Shown here: positions 27,143 to 35,362 of the stretch, one piece after another | Layout: each line of letters starts with the position of its first letter | Numbering within the stretch: position 1 is the first letter of the stretch | Assembly: GCF_011769985.2 (NCBI RefSeq) | Contig: NZ_CP039734.2 | Coordinates: forward strand, 682,001-746,000 | Source: Sulfurospirillum diekertiae | GTDB lineage: Bacteria > Campylobacterota > Campylobacteria > Campylobacterales > Sulfurospirillaceae | DNA: 64,000 nt | Direction: 5' to 3' | Program-made: the position numbers and the translations under genes | Notes under the pieces: model-generated | The model's input: only the letters and a program-made list of their open reading frames with translations | The model's database searches: none | What the model was told of the DNA's origin: nothing

Positions 27143-29402
27143 GAATGACTCCTTTTTGAATCAATTTTCTCTTTAGTCTTCATAATGAGGTAGAAAAAGA
27201 GCGGTACAAAGAAAGTACCGATCAAGGTCAATGTAATCATACCACCCACAACGGTTGTTCCAATAATATGGCGGCTATTGGCTCCCGCACCTGTGCTTAA
27301 GGCAAGGGGGAGTGTTCCTGCAATAAAAGCAAAAGAAGTCATAACGATCGGTCGGAAACGAATACGTGCACCTTCAATCGTTGCATCTAAGAGATTATAG
27401 CCTTCATGCATTTTTTGTATTGCAAATTCAACCATCAAAATGGCATTTTTAGACGATAATCCAACCAGCGTTACAAGACCGACTTGGAAGTAAATATCGT
27501 TTTGTAAATCTCTAAAATAGACTGCAAGGGCAGCACCAAAGAGTGCAAAGGGAACAGCAAGTACAATGGCAAACGGAATCGTCCAGCTTTCATAAAGGGC
27601 AGCCAAAATTAAGAAAACAAAGATGATGGCATAAATAAAGGCAGTATTTCCACTTTTTTCAAGCTGTTTCTCTTGGTAGGATGTTCCTGCCCATGCAATG
27701 GTATAGCCATTAGGCAGAACCTCTTTTGCCACCTCTTCAATAATGCGTAATGCATCACCTGAACTGTATCCAGGGGCAGGTTGACCTGAAATTTGTGCGG
27801 CTTGAAACATGTTGAATTTTTGGACAACCGATGGACCTACAATGCGTTTAATACTTGCCAATGAACTAATTGGGACGAGTCTTCCTTCACTGGATTTGAC
27901 AAAAATATCATTGTAGTTTTCGGTGCCTTCTCGAAAGGTGCTTTCCGATTGAACATTGACATGATAGGTTCGACCAAAGAGGTTAAAGTCGTTGGTATAG
28001 GTATTACCAAACGTTGCTTGAATCGTTGTAAAAATATCAGCGACATCCACCCCTAAAGATTTAGCTTTTTCATTATCAACATTGATAAGAAATTGCGGTA
28101 CATTGGTATTGAGTGTTGTACGCATGGCCGCAAGTTCTTTACGAGCACTTGCTTTTTCAATGATCGTTTTCACGTAACTATCGAGCACTTGGATATCAGA
28201 GCCTGTACGATCTTGAATGTACATTTCAAAGCCACCCGTGGTACTCATACCCATAATAGGAGGGGGTGTCACAGGAATGAGCATTGCCTCTTTATTTTGA
28301 AAAAGCCCCATCATCATTTGACCAGCGATGGCTTGGGATGTTTGATCCGCACGAGGACGTTGATCCCAATCTTTGAGACGTACAAAGCTAATACCTGCAT
28401 CGGTTTTATACGCGCCGGTAATGAAGTCAATTCCCGACATTGCGCCAACACGTTCCACATTGGGATTTGTAAATGCAAAATTACTGACCTCTTGGCTAAC
28501 CTTTTGAGTACGACCTAAAGAAGCACCTGGCATAAGGTTGTTGATGACTAAGATAATCCCTTTATCTTCGTTAGGAACTAACCCTGTTGGAATACGTGTT
28601 GTAATCAGGTAGATTGCAAAAATCATTACACCAAAAACAGCCACATTCATGATGCCAAAGCGAATGGTTTTACGTACACCTGTGGAAAAAAGTTTTGTGC
28701 CTACTTCAAAAAGTGCATTAAATTTTTGGATGAGCCAAAAAGGTTCACTCTCATGTTTACGCAATAAAAGAGCACATAAAGCCGGTGTTAGTGTCAATGC
28801 CACGATACCCGAAATGGTAACAGAGATAATAACGGTCATCGCAAATTGCTTGTACATCATGCCACTAAATCCACCCATAAAGGCAGCAGGAATAAAAACG
28901 GCACACAGAACCATTACGATGGCGATAACAGGATTGGTGATCTCACGCATTGCTTTAATGGTTGCATCTTTAACGCTTAAATCTTCTTCATCCCTTAAAA
29001 TTCTCTCGACATTTTCGATAACAACAATCGCATCATCAACAACCAAACCAATCGCTAAGGTTAGACCAAAGAGTGTTAACAGGTTGATTGAAAAGCCTGC
29101 GGCATAAAAGCCTGCAAAGGTTCCAACGATGGAAACTGGAATGGCAAGGACAGGGATAAACGTTGCTCGAAGATTTCCTAAAAAGAGGTAGATGATACCT
29201 ACAACGAGGGCAATGGAAAGAAGTAGGGTAAAAATAACCTCATGGATGGATTCTCTTACAAAGGTGGTAGGATCATACGCCGTATTGATTTGAAGATCCG
29301 CTGGAAAATTGGTTGAAATTTCAGCCAGTTTTTTATCGAGCAGATCAGAGACTTCCAATGCATTTGCGCCTGAGGCTAAAAAGATACCTATAGGAATCAT
29401 TA
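27139..29402 (-). pseudogene. cmeB: RND pump CmeB, C-terminal part cut off by an IS
   Basis: The larger fragment (about 754 codons) of an AcrB/CmeB-type inner-membrane pump. It begins in the middle of the first porter region (MIPIGIFLASGANALE) and contains TM2-TM12: the TM4 Asp pair (GLVVDDAIVVIENVE), the second porter pair and the TM10 Lys (LSSKNAILMVEF). The nearest start lies within the IS, so any product would lack TM1 and part of the pore domain. Joined to the fragment at 30319-31180 by removing the IS and one TA, the two give 3126 bases, exactly 1042 codons with the stop, the normal family length. The break is thus recent and otherwise undamaged. Confidence 0.93.
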
Positions 29403-29453
29403 GACATCTTGCAAAACTCAAATAAAAGGCACTAAAAATGCTTGGCAAGAGGC

Positions 29454-29915
29454 ATGAAAAAATATGAACAAATGCAAAAGCATAAACCCAAAGATTTTAA
29501 GCGCCATATTGGCGTTAATGAAGAGACATTTAACGCAATGATAGAGGTGTTTAGGCAATACGATGAGAATCGTAAAAAAGGATTAGGTGTAGGAGGGAGG
29601 AGATCTCTTTCACCAGAAAATAAAGTACTTTTGATGCTTGGCTATTATCGTGAGTATCGCACCCTTGAACATATTGGATTTGATTATGGTGTGAGTGAAT
29701 CAACGGCTTCAAGGATTGTATGTGAAGTAGAAGAAGTGTTGATTAAGTCTGGTAGATTTTCATTGCCAAGCAAGAGAGAACTCTATAAAAGTGATGTTGC
29801 CCTCTCTTTTGTTGTCATTGATGCGACAGAAACGCCTTGTCAAAGACCCAAAAAAAGCAAAGAGAGTACTACTCAGGTAAGCAAAAGCGTCATACCCTTA
29901 AAGGACAGATTGTGA
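29454..29915 (+). CDS. IS5-family transposase, ORF A
   Basis: First part of the DDE transposase, about 153 residues from the ATG at 29454 (a TTG at 29442 is also in frame; neither has a well-spaced ribosome site). It carries the N-terminal HTH region (RTLEHIGFDYGVSESTASRIVCEVEEVL) and the first catalytic Asp (VVIDATETP). It ends about 60 bases after the A7 run at 29850-29856, where a -1 shift leads into ORF B. The post-run residues are not transposase-like, so the zero-frame product is probably a regulator or by-product and the fusion the active enzyme. Confidence 0.85.
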   Translation: MKKYEQMQKHKPKDFKRHIGVNEETFNAMIEVFRQYDENRKKGLGVGGRRSLSPENKVLLMLGYYREYRTLEHIGFDYGVSESTASRIVCEVEEVLIKSGRFSLPSKRELYKSDVALSFVVIDATETPCQRPKKSKESTTQVSKSVIPLKDRL

Positions 29916-30301
29916 TTGATAAAGAGGAGAGGATTATGTGTGTGCATACCGCTAAAGGTACGACACATGATTTTAGACTGTTTCAAGAATCTAATCTCCC
30001 CTTGATGCCCAAGACCTGTGTTTATGTTGATTTGGGATATCTGGGTATTGCCAAAGAACATAGCCATTGTCAAATTCCCCATAAAGCCTCCAAACTTCAT
30101 CCTTTGAGTGAGGAGCAAAAAGAGGAAAACAGACAAAAAGCAAGTGCTAGAATATGTGTTGAACATGTGAATGCTAAAATCAAAACATTTCAGATACTCA
30201 CCCAAAAATACAGAAACAGAAGAAAACGATTCAATCTACGCTTTAATTTGATATGTGGATTAATCAACTTTGACCGTGGTTTTGCTGTGGAATACAAATG
30301 A
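29837..30301 (+). CDS. IS5-family transposase, ORF B (expressed by frameshift)
   Basis: Second part of the transposase, in the -1 frame relative to ORF A. It holds the second Asp (CVYVDLGYLG) and the catalytic Glu (ICVEHVNAKIK), completing the DDE triad. The nominal start is a TTG without a ribosome site, so expression is expected by frameshifting or transcript slippage at the A7 tract (29850-29856), giving PKK-then-QREYYSGKQ. Its stop lies in the right terminal repeat. Confidence 0.85.
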   Translation: MSKTQKKQREYYSGKQKRHTLKGQIVIDKEERIMCVHTAKGTTHDFRLFQESNLPLMPKTCVYVDLGYLGIAKEHSHCQIPHKASKLHPLSEEQKEENRQKASARICVEHVNAKIKTFQILTQKYRNRRKRFNLRFNLICGLINFDRGFAVEYK

Positions 30302-30318
30302 GTTTTGCAAGATGTCTA

Positions 30319-31180
30319 TTGGATTATTGTTGTAGATACCACCAAAATAGTAAGCTTCAACACCCAATTCAACACGGGCAACATCTTTGAGTTTTAACGA
30401 TGAGCCATCCGCATTAGACTTAAGGATAATATTTTCAAATTCGGTTGCATTTTTAAGTCTGCCATCGGTTTTGACAGTATAGGTAAACGTAGGCTCTTTC
30501 TCCATCGGTTCTTGTCCGATTTGACCTGCGGCATACTGTTCATTTTGACTTTTAATGGCATTGACAACTTCGGCAGTTGTGAGCTCATAGGTAGCCAATT
30601 TATCAGGGTTAATCCAAGCGCGAATCGAATAGTTTTTATTACCAAAGATACTCACATCACCAACCCCTGGAATTCGCTTAAGGTCATCGACAATATTGAC
30701 CAGTGCGTAATTGGAGATAAAGGTTGTGTCATGAACATTCCCTTTAGACGTAAGTGCCAAAACTTTCAAAATATCAGGTGATCGCTCTCTGGTTGAAACA
30801 CCTTGTCTTCGTACCGCTTCAGGAAGTTTATTGGTCGCAATTTGAACGCGGTTGTTGACATCGACTTTGGCTTGGGCAACATCAGTTCCAATTTGAAAAT
30901 AGACGCTAATGCTCACACTACCACTTGGCGATGCTGTTGTGGTCATATAGAGCATATTTGGAACGCCGTTGATTTCCTCTTCCAAAGGAGCAGCAACGGT
31001 GGTCGCTAAGGTTTGCGCATCAGCTCCTGGGTAGGTTGCAGAGACGATGATCTGTGGCGGAGCGATGCTAGGGTACTCTTGCACCGGCAAAGACTTAATC
31101 GCAATAATACCTGCCAATATAATTACAATCGAAACAACGGTTGCAAAAATAGGGCGATTGATAAAGAACTTTGAGAACAT
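30319..31180 (-). pseudogene. cmeB: RND pump CmeB, N-terminal part cut off by an IS
   Basis: The first 287 codons of the CmeB-type pump: TM1 (FATVVSIVIILAGIIAIKSLP) and the first porter region up to GGIYNNNPI. Reading continues into the IS for 19 codons and stops at 30260, so a truncated 306-residue protein with one TM segment could be made but cannot pump. The ATG at 31178-31180 overlaps the cmeA stop (TAATG), so the two were translationally coupled. Loss of the pump should leave the operon's adaptor and outer-membrane protein without a partner. Confidence 0.92.
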
Positions 31181-32337
31181 TATTTTGCCTCTTCGTTAGT
31201 CACTTTATCCACTTTGACAGGGGCTCCAGCTTTAATTCTGAAGAAATTATTAACGATGACAACATCGCCAGCTTTGAGTCCACTTTCGATAACGTAGTCA
31301 TTTTCGCTCGCTTCACCCATTTTGACAGGTTTAACAACAGCTTTACCATCTTCCACGACAAAAACAATGGTGCCAAGAGGATTTTGAAGCACCGCTTTTT
31401 GAGGTACTTTAATAACGTTATTACGCGTCAAACCTATAAGATTGACTTTCACAAATTGGTTAGGTAAAAGCTCTTTATCGACATTTTTAAAGGTAGCACG
31501 AGCTTTGAGTGAGCCTGTTTTGGCGTTGAGTGAACTGTCTAAAAAATCTACCACACCGATCTCTTTAAATTTGGCATCGCCAACTTGTAAAGAAGCTTTG
31601 AGTTTACCTTCTGTTGGATTTGACCATTTACCATTTTTGATGTTGTACTTTTGTTTCATGATATCAATATCAGGGATGGAAAATTCTACATGTAAAGGAT
31701 TGATCTGTGTAATATCCACAAGTGCTGTTCCATCGGTTACAAGGGAACCAACATCGACTTGTTTCAGTCCTGTCATACCACTCATGGTTGCTTTAATGGT
31801 CGTGCGGTCTAAATTGATGGTGGCATTTTGTAAAGCAGCTTTGGCACTGGCTAAACTGGCTTTTGCCCCTTCATATGCCCAATATGCGGTATCTTTTTCT
31901 TGTTCGCTGGAAGCTCCAGAATCGTAAAGCGCACGAATTCGCTCCCAATCTTTCCCTGCTTTTTGCATTTGAACATCCAAGGCATTGACATTGGCTTTAG
32001 CAAGATTGAGCGCTGCTTCATAGGTGTCAGGTTCAATTTTGTAAAGCACATCACCTTCTTTAACAAAATCACCTTCATTAAAGAATTTTTTGAGCAAAAT
32101 GCCGTTGGCACGTGCCTTAATTGTGACACTTTGAGAACTGAGTGTTTTACCAGGATATTGAAGTGTTAATGCTTCTTCTTTAGCCGAAGCAATTTTAAAT
32201 ACATCAACTGCTGGAGCAGGGGCATTCGTGGCAGCAGCTGCAGGTTGCTTCTTTGCTTCCTCTGCATAGCTTTGCGTTCCAAGAGCTAGACACGTGACGA
32301 GAAGAAAAATCTTTTTATTAAGTAAGAACATCCGCAT
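31180..32337 (-). CDS. cmeA: RND efflux periplasmic adaptor, CmeA type
   Basis: A 385-residue membrane-fusion protein: signal peptide (about residues 8-25, no lipobox), an Ala/Pro-rich linker, a lipoyl/barrel-sandwich domain (ARANGILLKKFFNEGDFVKEGDVLYKIEP), an alpha-hairpin (about 115-180) and the beta-barrel and membrane-proximal domains to the end, a normal length for the family. It is first in the cmeABC-type operon. The start is probably the ATG at 32331 (MFLLNKK) or 32337; AAGGA lies shortly upstream. One mismatched palindrome (31685) is read as LHVE. Confidence 0.9.
   Translation of the reverse strand: MRMFLLNKKIFLLVTCLALGTQSYAEEAKKQPAAAATNAPAPAVDVFKIASAKEEALTLQYPGKTLSSQSVTIKARANGILLKKFFNEGDFVKEGDVLYKIEPDTYEAALNLAKANVNALDVQMQKAGKDWERIRALYDSGASSEQEKDTAYWAYEGAKASLASAKAALQNATINLDRTTIKATMSGMTGLKQVDVGSLVTDGTALVDITQINPLHVEFSIPDIDIMKQKYNIKNGKWSNPTEGKLKASLQVGDAKFKEIGVVDFLDSSLNAKTGSLKARATFKNVDKELLPNQFVKVNLIGLTRNNVIKVPQKAVLQNPLGTIVFVVEDGKAVVKPVKMGEASENDYVIESGLKAGDVVIVNNFFRIKAGAPVKVDKVTNEEAK
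31685..31696. repeat. TTTACATGTAAA palindrome, one mismatch, intragenic
   Basis: TCTACATGTAAA inside the cmeA-like gene, read on the minus strand as LHVE. Confidence 0.75.
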
Positions 32338-32347
32338 TCCTTGTGTG

Positions 32348-32390
32348 ATTATAATAAGACTATTTTAACATATCGCTGTTAATAATATGT
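32348..32390 (-). promoter_or_regulatory. Probable cmeA promoter with a candidate operator
   Basis: On the minus strand a perfect TATAAT (32348-32353) lies just before cmeA. Upstream, ACATAT (32368-32373) and ATATGT (32385-32390) form an inverted repeat with an 11-base spacer where the -35 should be, as expected for a repressor site. No TetR/CmeR-like regulator gene is in the window. Confidence 0.4.
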
Positions 32391-32478
32391 AAATAATAAA
32401 ATTTGCGATCATGCTTTAATAAACTTTAAATGCAACACCCTTTATAATCAAGCAAAAGATGATGTTAAGGATATGTCA

Positions 32479-32874
32479 ATGCAAACCTTAGGCGATGAAA
32501 TTTTACTGGATGAAACGTCTTTATTGGTTTCCGAAACGGATGCAAAAGGCGTTATTGTTTATGCGGATGAGACTTTTGCCAAATTTTCTGGGTATACCTT
32601 AGAAGAGTTAATTGGACAGCCTCATAATATGATTCGTCATCCTGATATGCCCAAAGCGGCATTTAAAGAGCTTTGGGAGACCATTAAGCATGGCAATACA
32701 TGGCAAGGATTTGTCAAAAATAGCACTAAAAATGGAAAGTATTATTGGGTTTATGCAACTATCTTTCCTTTTGGAAAAGATCATTATCTCTCTGTTCGTA
32801 AAATGGCAAGTCGAGATGAGGTGGAAAAATATTCAAAACTTTATGCTGCAATGCGCGCAAGTGAGGGAAAATAA
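32479..32874 (+). CDS. Aer/CetB-like PAS redox sensor
   Basis: A 131-residue single-PAS protein. [25 protein letters not shown] and [23 protein letters not shown] match the FAD-binding PAS of Aer-type energy-taxis sensors. It has no membrane segment or signalling domain of its own, and the next gene is a chemoreceptor whose ATG overlaps this stop (TAATG, 32872-32876). This resembles the split Aer system CetB/CetA of C. jejuni, with PAS sensor and receptor as separate proteins. I prefer the ATG at 32479, seven bases after AAGGA, over 32473, which is too close to that site. Confidence 0.85.
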   Translation: MQTLGDEILLDETSLLVSETDAKGVIVYADETFAKFSGYTLEELIGQPHNMIRHPDMPKAAFKELWETIKHGNTWQGFVKNSTKNGKYYWVYATIFPFGKDHYLSVRKMASRDEVEKYSKLYAAMRASEGK

Positions 32875-34577
32875 TGAAACATTTATCCATACAATTTAAA
32901 GTGACCTTACTTCTTGTCATCTCTTTGGTAATGACGGCAGTTGTCTCGACAATAGTTGTCGCTTTTTTAATGAAAAGTGATGCTTCAGAGCGACTGGATA
33001 GTGTTCGTGCAGTCATGACACGAGAGAAGGTCGAAGCACTCTCCGATAAAGTTAAGATTGCGTATCACGTGGTGAATTCGTTTTATGAGGCATTGCAAAA
33101 TGATCCCGAGAAAAATGACCCTGTCGTGGTGAGTGCTTATCAAGAAAAAGCAAAAATTGCAATCAAAAAACTGCGCTTTGGCGAAGATGGTTACTTTTGG
33201 ATTAATGATTTTACTCCTAAAATGATCATGCACCCCATCAAATCTTCCTTAGATGGATCTGATTTGAGTGGTTCAAAAGACCCTAAAGGGAAGTTTTTAT
33301 TTAAAGAAATGGTTGAAGTTGTCACTAAAAATGGTAAGGGTGTCGTGCATTATTTATGGGAAAAACCTGGTTTTACAACACCGCAGGCGAAAATCTCTTT
33401 TGTGGAAGGGTTTAAACCGTGGGGGTGGATTATAGGAACAGGTGTTTATGCCGACGATATTGACGCTCTGGTTGTTAAAGAGAAGCAAAAATTGGATGAT
33501 GCATTGCTCTCTTTAATCCTGCGTAACAGCATTATTCTCTTAATTGTTGTCATACTTTTCTCTTTTGTCTCACGCTATTTGAGCCAAAAACTCATTGGTC
33601 GCAGAATGGCAGCATTGAAACGGTATGTAGAAGATTTTGGACTGTATGTGACCAACAAAAAGAATCTTGTTGATGAACGTTTGGATGACCATGCCGATGA
33701 TGAAATAGGCTCAACGGTGAGCGTCATTGATAAAACGTTTAAAGATTTTGAGAAATTACATCTGGATGATATTCGTGTTGTGGGTGAAGTGCTCATTATC
33801 TGTTCTAAAATGTCCAATGGCTATATGAACAATAAAACTTCTTTTATCTCTTCTAACTTCTTAACCAATCGACTCTCGTATGAAATTGATGCGATGATTG
33901 CTAAGGTCAATGAAGTGATGCAAGCAACACTCTCATCTTTGAATAATTTTCAAAAAGGTGACTTTAGCAAGCCTATTCCTATCGCAACGAATGGGGAGCT
34001 TAAAGAGTTGGTTGAGGGTGTGAATGCGCTTGGCAGTGCTCTTTCTAAAATGATTCGTGAAAATGCAGAACAGAGTGCACAACTTCATGAAAATGCTAAC
34101 CAACTAGCAAGTTCTGTGGCGACAATCAAAAATGAACCACTCAGCGATCTCAACCGAATTGTTAAAAAGACAACGGCATCAATGCATGAAATGGGCTTGG
34201 TTCAACAACACCTTGCCGAAACCCTCAGTACCCTGACTCAAAATGCGAAAGAGGCCAATGACATCTTAAATATGATTGGAGATATAGCCGATCAAACCAA
34301 TCTTTTAGCGCTGAATGCCGCCATTGAAGCAGCACGTGCTGGGGAGCATGGTCGTGGTTTTGCTGTTGTGGCCGATAACATTCGCGAACTTGCCGATAAA
34401 ACAAGTCACTCACTCACCCAAATTCAAGCAACCATCGGTGTAATCGTAGGCGGTATTGTTGATAGCTCGGCTAAAATGAGCACAAATGCTAAAGAGATGA
34501 ATAGCTTGACGGGCGATGTGGAAGAGATTCAAGAAAAGACCAGTGATATTTTAAATATCATGAGTAAACTAGGCTAA
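32874..34577 (+). CDS. Chemoreceptor with single-Cache sensor, coupled to the PAS gene
   Basis: A 567-residue methyl-accepting chemotaxis protein. TM1 is at about residues 9-31, then an sCache_2-type periplasmic sensor ([22 protein letters not shown] to [15 protein letters not shown]), TM2 (about 213-233) and an unusually long HAMP-like linker. The signalling domain has [23 protein letters not shown] at about residue 472; it is short, with roughly 95 residues from the tip to the end. It may take input both from its own periplasmic sensor and from the cotranslated PAS protein. No CheR-binding pentapeptide is present. A palindrome-built terminator follows. Confidence 0.92.
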   Translation: MKHLSIQFKVTLLLVISLVMTAVVSTIVVAFLMKSDASERLDSVRAVMTREKVEALSDKVKIAYHVVNSFYEALQNDPEKNDPVVVSAYQEKAKIAIKKLRFGEDGYFWINDFTPKMIMHPIKSSLDGSDLSGSKDPKGKFLFKEMVEVVTKNGKGVVHYLWEKPGFTTPQAKISFVEGFKPWGWIIGTGVYADDIDALVVKEKQKLDDALLSLILRNSIILLIVVILFSFVSRYLSQKLIGRRMAALKRYVEDFGLYVTNKKNLVDERLDDHADDEIGSTVSVIDKTFKDFEKLHLDDIRVVGEVLIICSKMSNGYMNNKTSFISSNFLTNRLSYEIDAMIAKVNEVMQATLSSLNNFQKGDFSKPIPIATNGELKELVEGVNALGSALSKMIRENAEQSAQLHENANQLASSVATIKNEPLSDLNRIVKKTTASMHEMGLVQQHLAETLSTLTQNAKEANDILNMIGDIADQTNLLALNAAIEAARAGEHGRGFAVVADNIRELADKTSHSLTQIQATIGVIVGGIVDSSAKMSTNAKEMNSLTGDVEEIQEKTSDILNIMSKLG

Positions 34578-34582
34578 ATCAC

Positions 34583-34616
34583 GTTACATGTAAAGTACGT
34601 TATCTTTACATGTAAC
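34583..34616 (+). terminator. Hairpin of two inverted palindrome copies
   Basis: GTTACATGTAAAG (34583-34595) pairs perfectly with CTTTACATGTAAC (34604-34616) around an 8-base loop; CCCC TCTTTTT follows. Each arm is a one-mismatch copy of TTTACATGTAAA. It lies five bases after the chemoreceptor stop. Confidence 0.75.
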
Positions 34617-34656
34617 CCCTCTTTTTGTTCTCGCCTTCATTTTTTGCCATATTTCC

Positions 34657-34662
34657 CGATTT
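34657..34662 (+). promoter_or_regulatory. Possible flagellar sigma-28 -10 element
   Basis: CGATTT, within TTCCCGATTTAGG, resembles the CGAT-containing -10 of FliA promoters in Campylobacterota. It is 33 bases before the start at 34696. I see no convincing -35. Confidence 0.25.
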
Positions 34663-34695
34663 AGGTATGGGGCAAATAAAATGAAGGAGATGGAC

Positions 34696-35226
34696 ATGAG
34701 CACCATCAACACATCTTACACCAATCAAGTTCTGGTAGATCAAAATCAAAATACCTCCAGTAACAGTTCTACCTCTTCAACTAAAACGGAAGAGACAGTA
34801 TCAAGTGTGACAGAAACTTCGAGTAGTACACCTGTTGATAGCGTTGAAATTTCGGATGAAGCAAAAGCTTTGGCTGCTAGTAGCACAACCAGTGCTAGCT
34901 CAAGTAGCAGTGATACCTCTTCATCATCGACATCAACGAGTAGTCAAAGTAGTGGTTCAAGCAGTGCACAAAGCGGGGGCGCAAGTGCAGCTTCGGGAGC
35001 CAGTGGTTCGTCATCAACAACGAGTAGTGCAACAATAGATGCACAGATCAAAGCACTTGAAAAGAAAATTGCTGCACTTGAAAAAGAGATCGTGGCACAG
35101 CAAAAAACAGCTAAAAATGATGAACAAAGTGCTAAAGATCTTCAAGCAAAAGAGGCTCTATTAGCGTCTTATCAAGCACAATTGGCTGAACTTGAAACGG
35201 AAGCTGCTAAATCAGCATCTGCCTAA
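34696..35226 (+). CDS. Ser/Thr-rich protein with C-terminal coiled coil
   Basis: A 176-residue protein, no signal peptide. Residues 20-110 are nearly all Ser, Thr, Gly and Ala, except for the motif VDSVEISDEAKALAA at about 46-60. That motif resembles the D-x-V-x-I/L-S-x-E-A segment of FlgM-type and other flagellum-associated proteins. The C-terminal 60 residues are a Lys/Glu-rich heptad coiled coil (IDAQIKALEKKIAALEKEIV), reminiscent of FlxA-like proteins. I chose the ATG at 34696, six bases after AAGGAG; ATGs at 34681 and 34690 precede or touch that site. Function unknown; a flagellar export substrate or regulator is a guess. Confidence 0.7.
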   Translation: MSTINTSYTNQVLVDQNQNTSSNSSTSSTKTEETVSSVTETSSSTPVDSVEISDEAKALAASSTTSASSSSSDTSSSSTSTSSQSSGSSSAQSGGASAASGASGSSSTTSSATIDAQIKALEKKIAALEKEIVAQQKTAKNDEQSAKDLQAKEALLASYQAQLAELETEAAKSASA

Positions 35227-35248
35227 ATAACCTATTTGGCTTGGGCAA

Positions 35249-35281
35249 AAGCTTTACATGTAACGTTTACATGTAAAGCTT
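35249..35281 (+). terminator. Terminator of two nested palindrome copies
   Basis: AAAGCTTTACATGTAA pairs with TTACATGTAAAGCTTT around a very short loop, with T-rich DNA after. The arms contain TTTACATGTAAC (35253-35264) and an exact TTTACATGTAAA (35266-35277). It follows the Ser-rich protein gene. Confidence 0.75.
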
Positions 35282-35362
35282 TTTAGGCAACTCTTACACC
35301 CTCTTAAGTCCTCATGCGCTACAATAAATACTAATGAAAAAACTAATTATTGATGAGAAACC

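Larger units (their letters stand above)
29403..30316 (+). mobile_element. IS5-family insertion sequence in cmeB
   Basis: A complete 914-bp element with perfect 18-bp terminal inverted repeats: GACATCTTGCAAAACTCA at 29403-29420 and its complement at 30299-30316. It is flanked by a TA duplication (29401-29402, 30317-30318), and its transposase is in two overlapping frames. This layout fits the IS427/IS1031-like groups of the IS5 family. The element is oriented opposite to cmeB. It is intact and possibly still mobile. Confidence 0.93.

Noticed and set aside
28649-29107. Plus-strand ORFs opposite cmeB, mutS7 and other long genes
   Set aside because: They lie fully within well-supported genes on the other strand, lack ribosome sites and have no family features.
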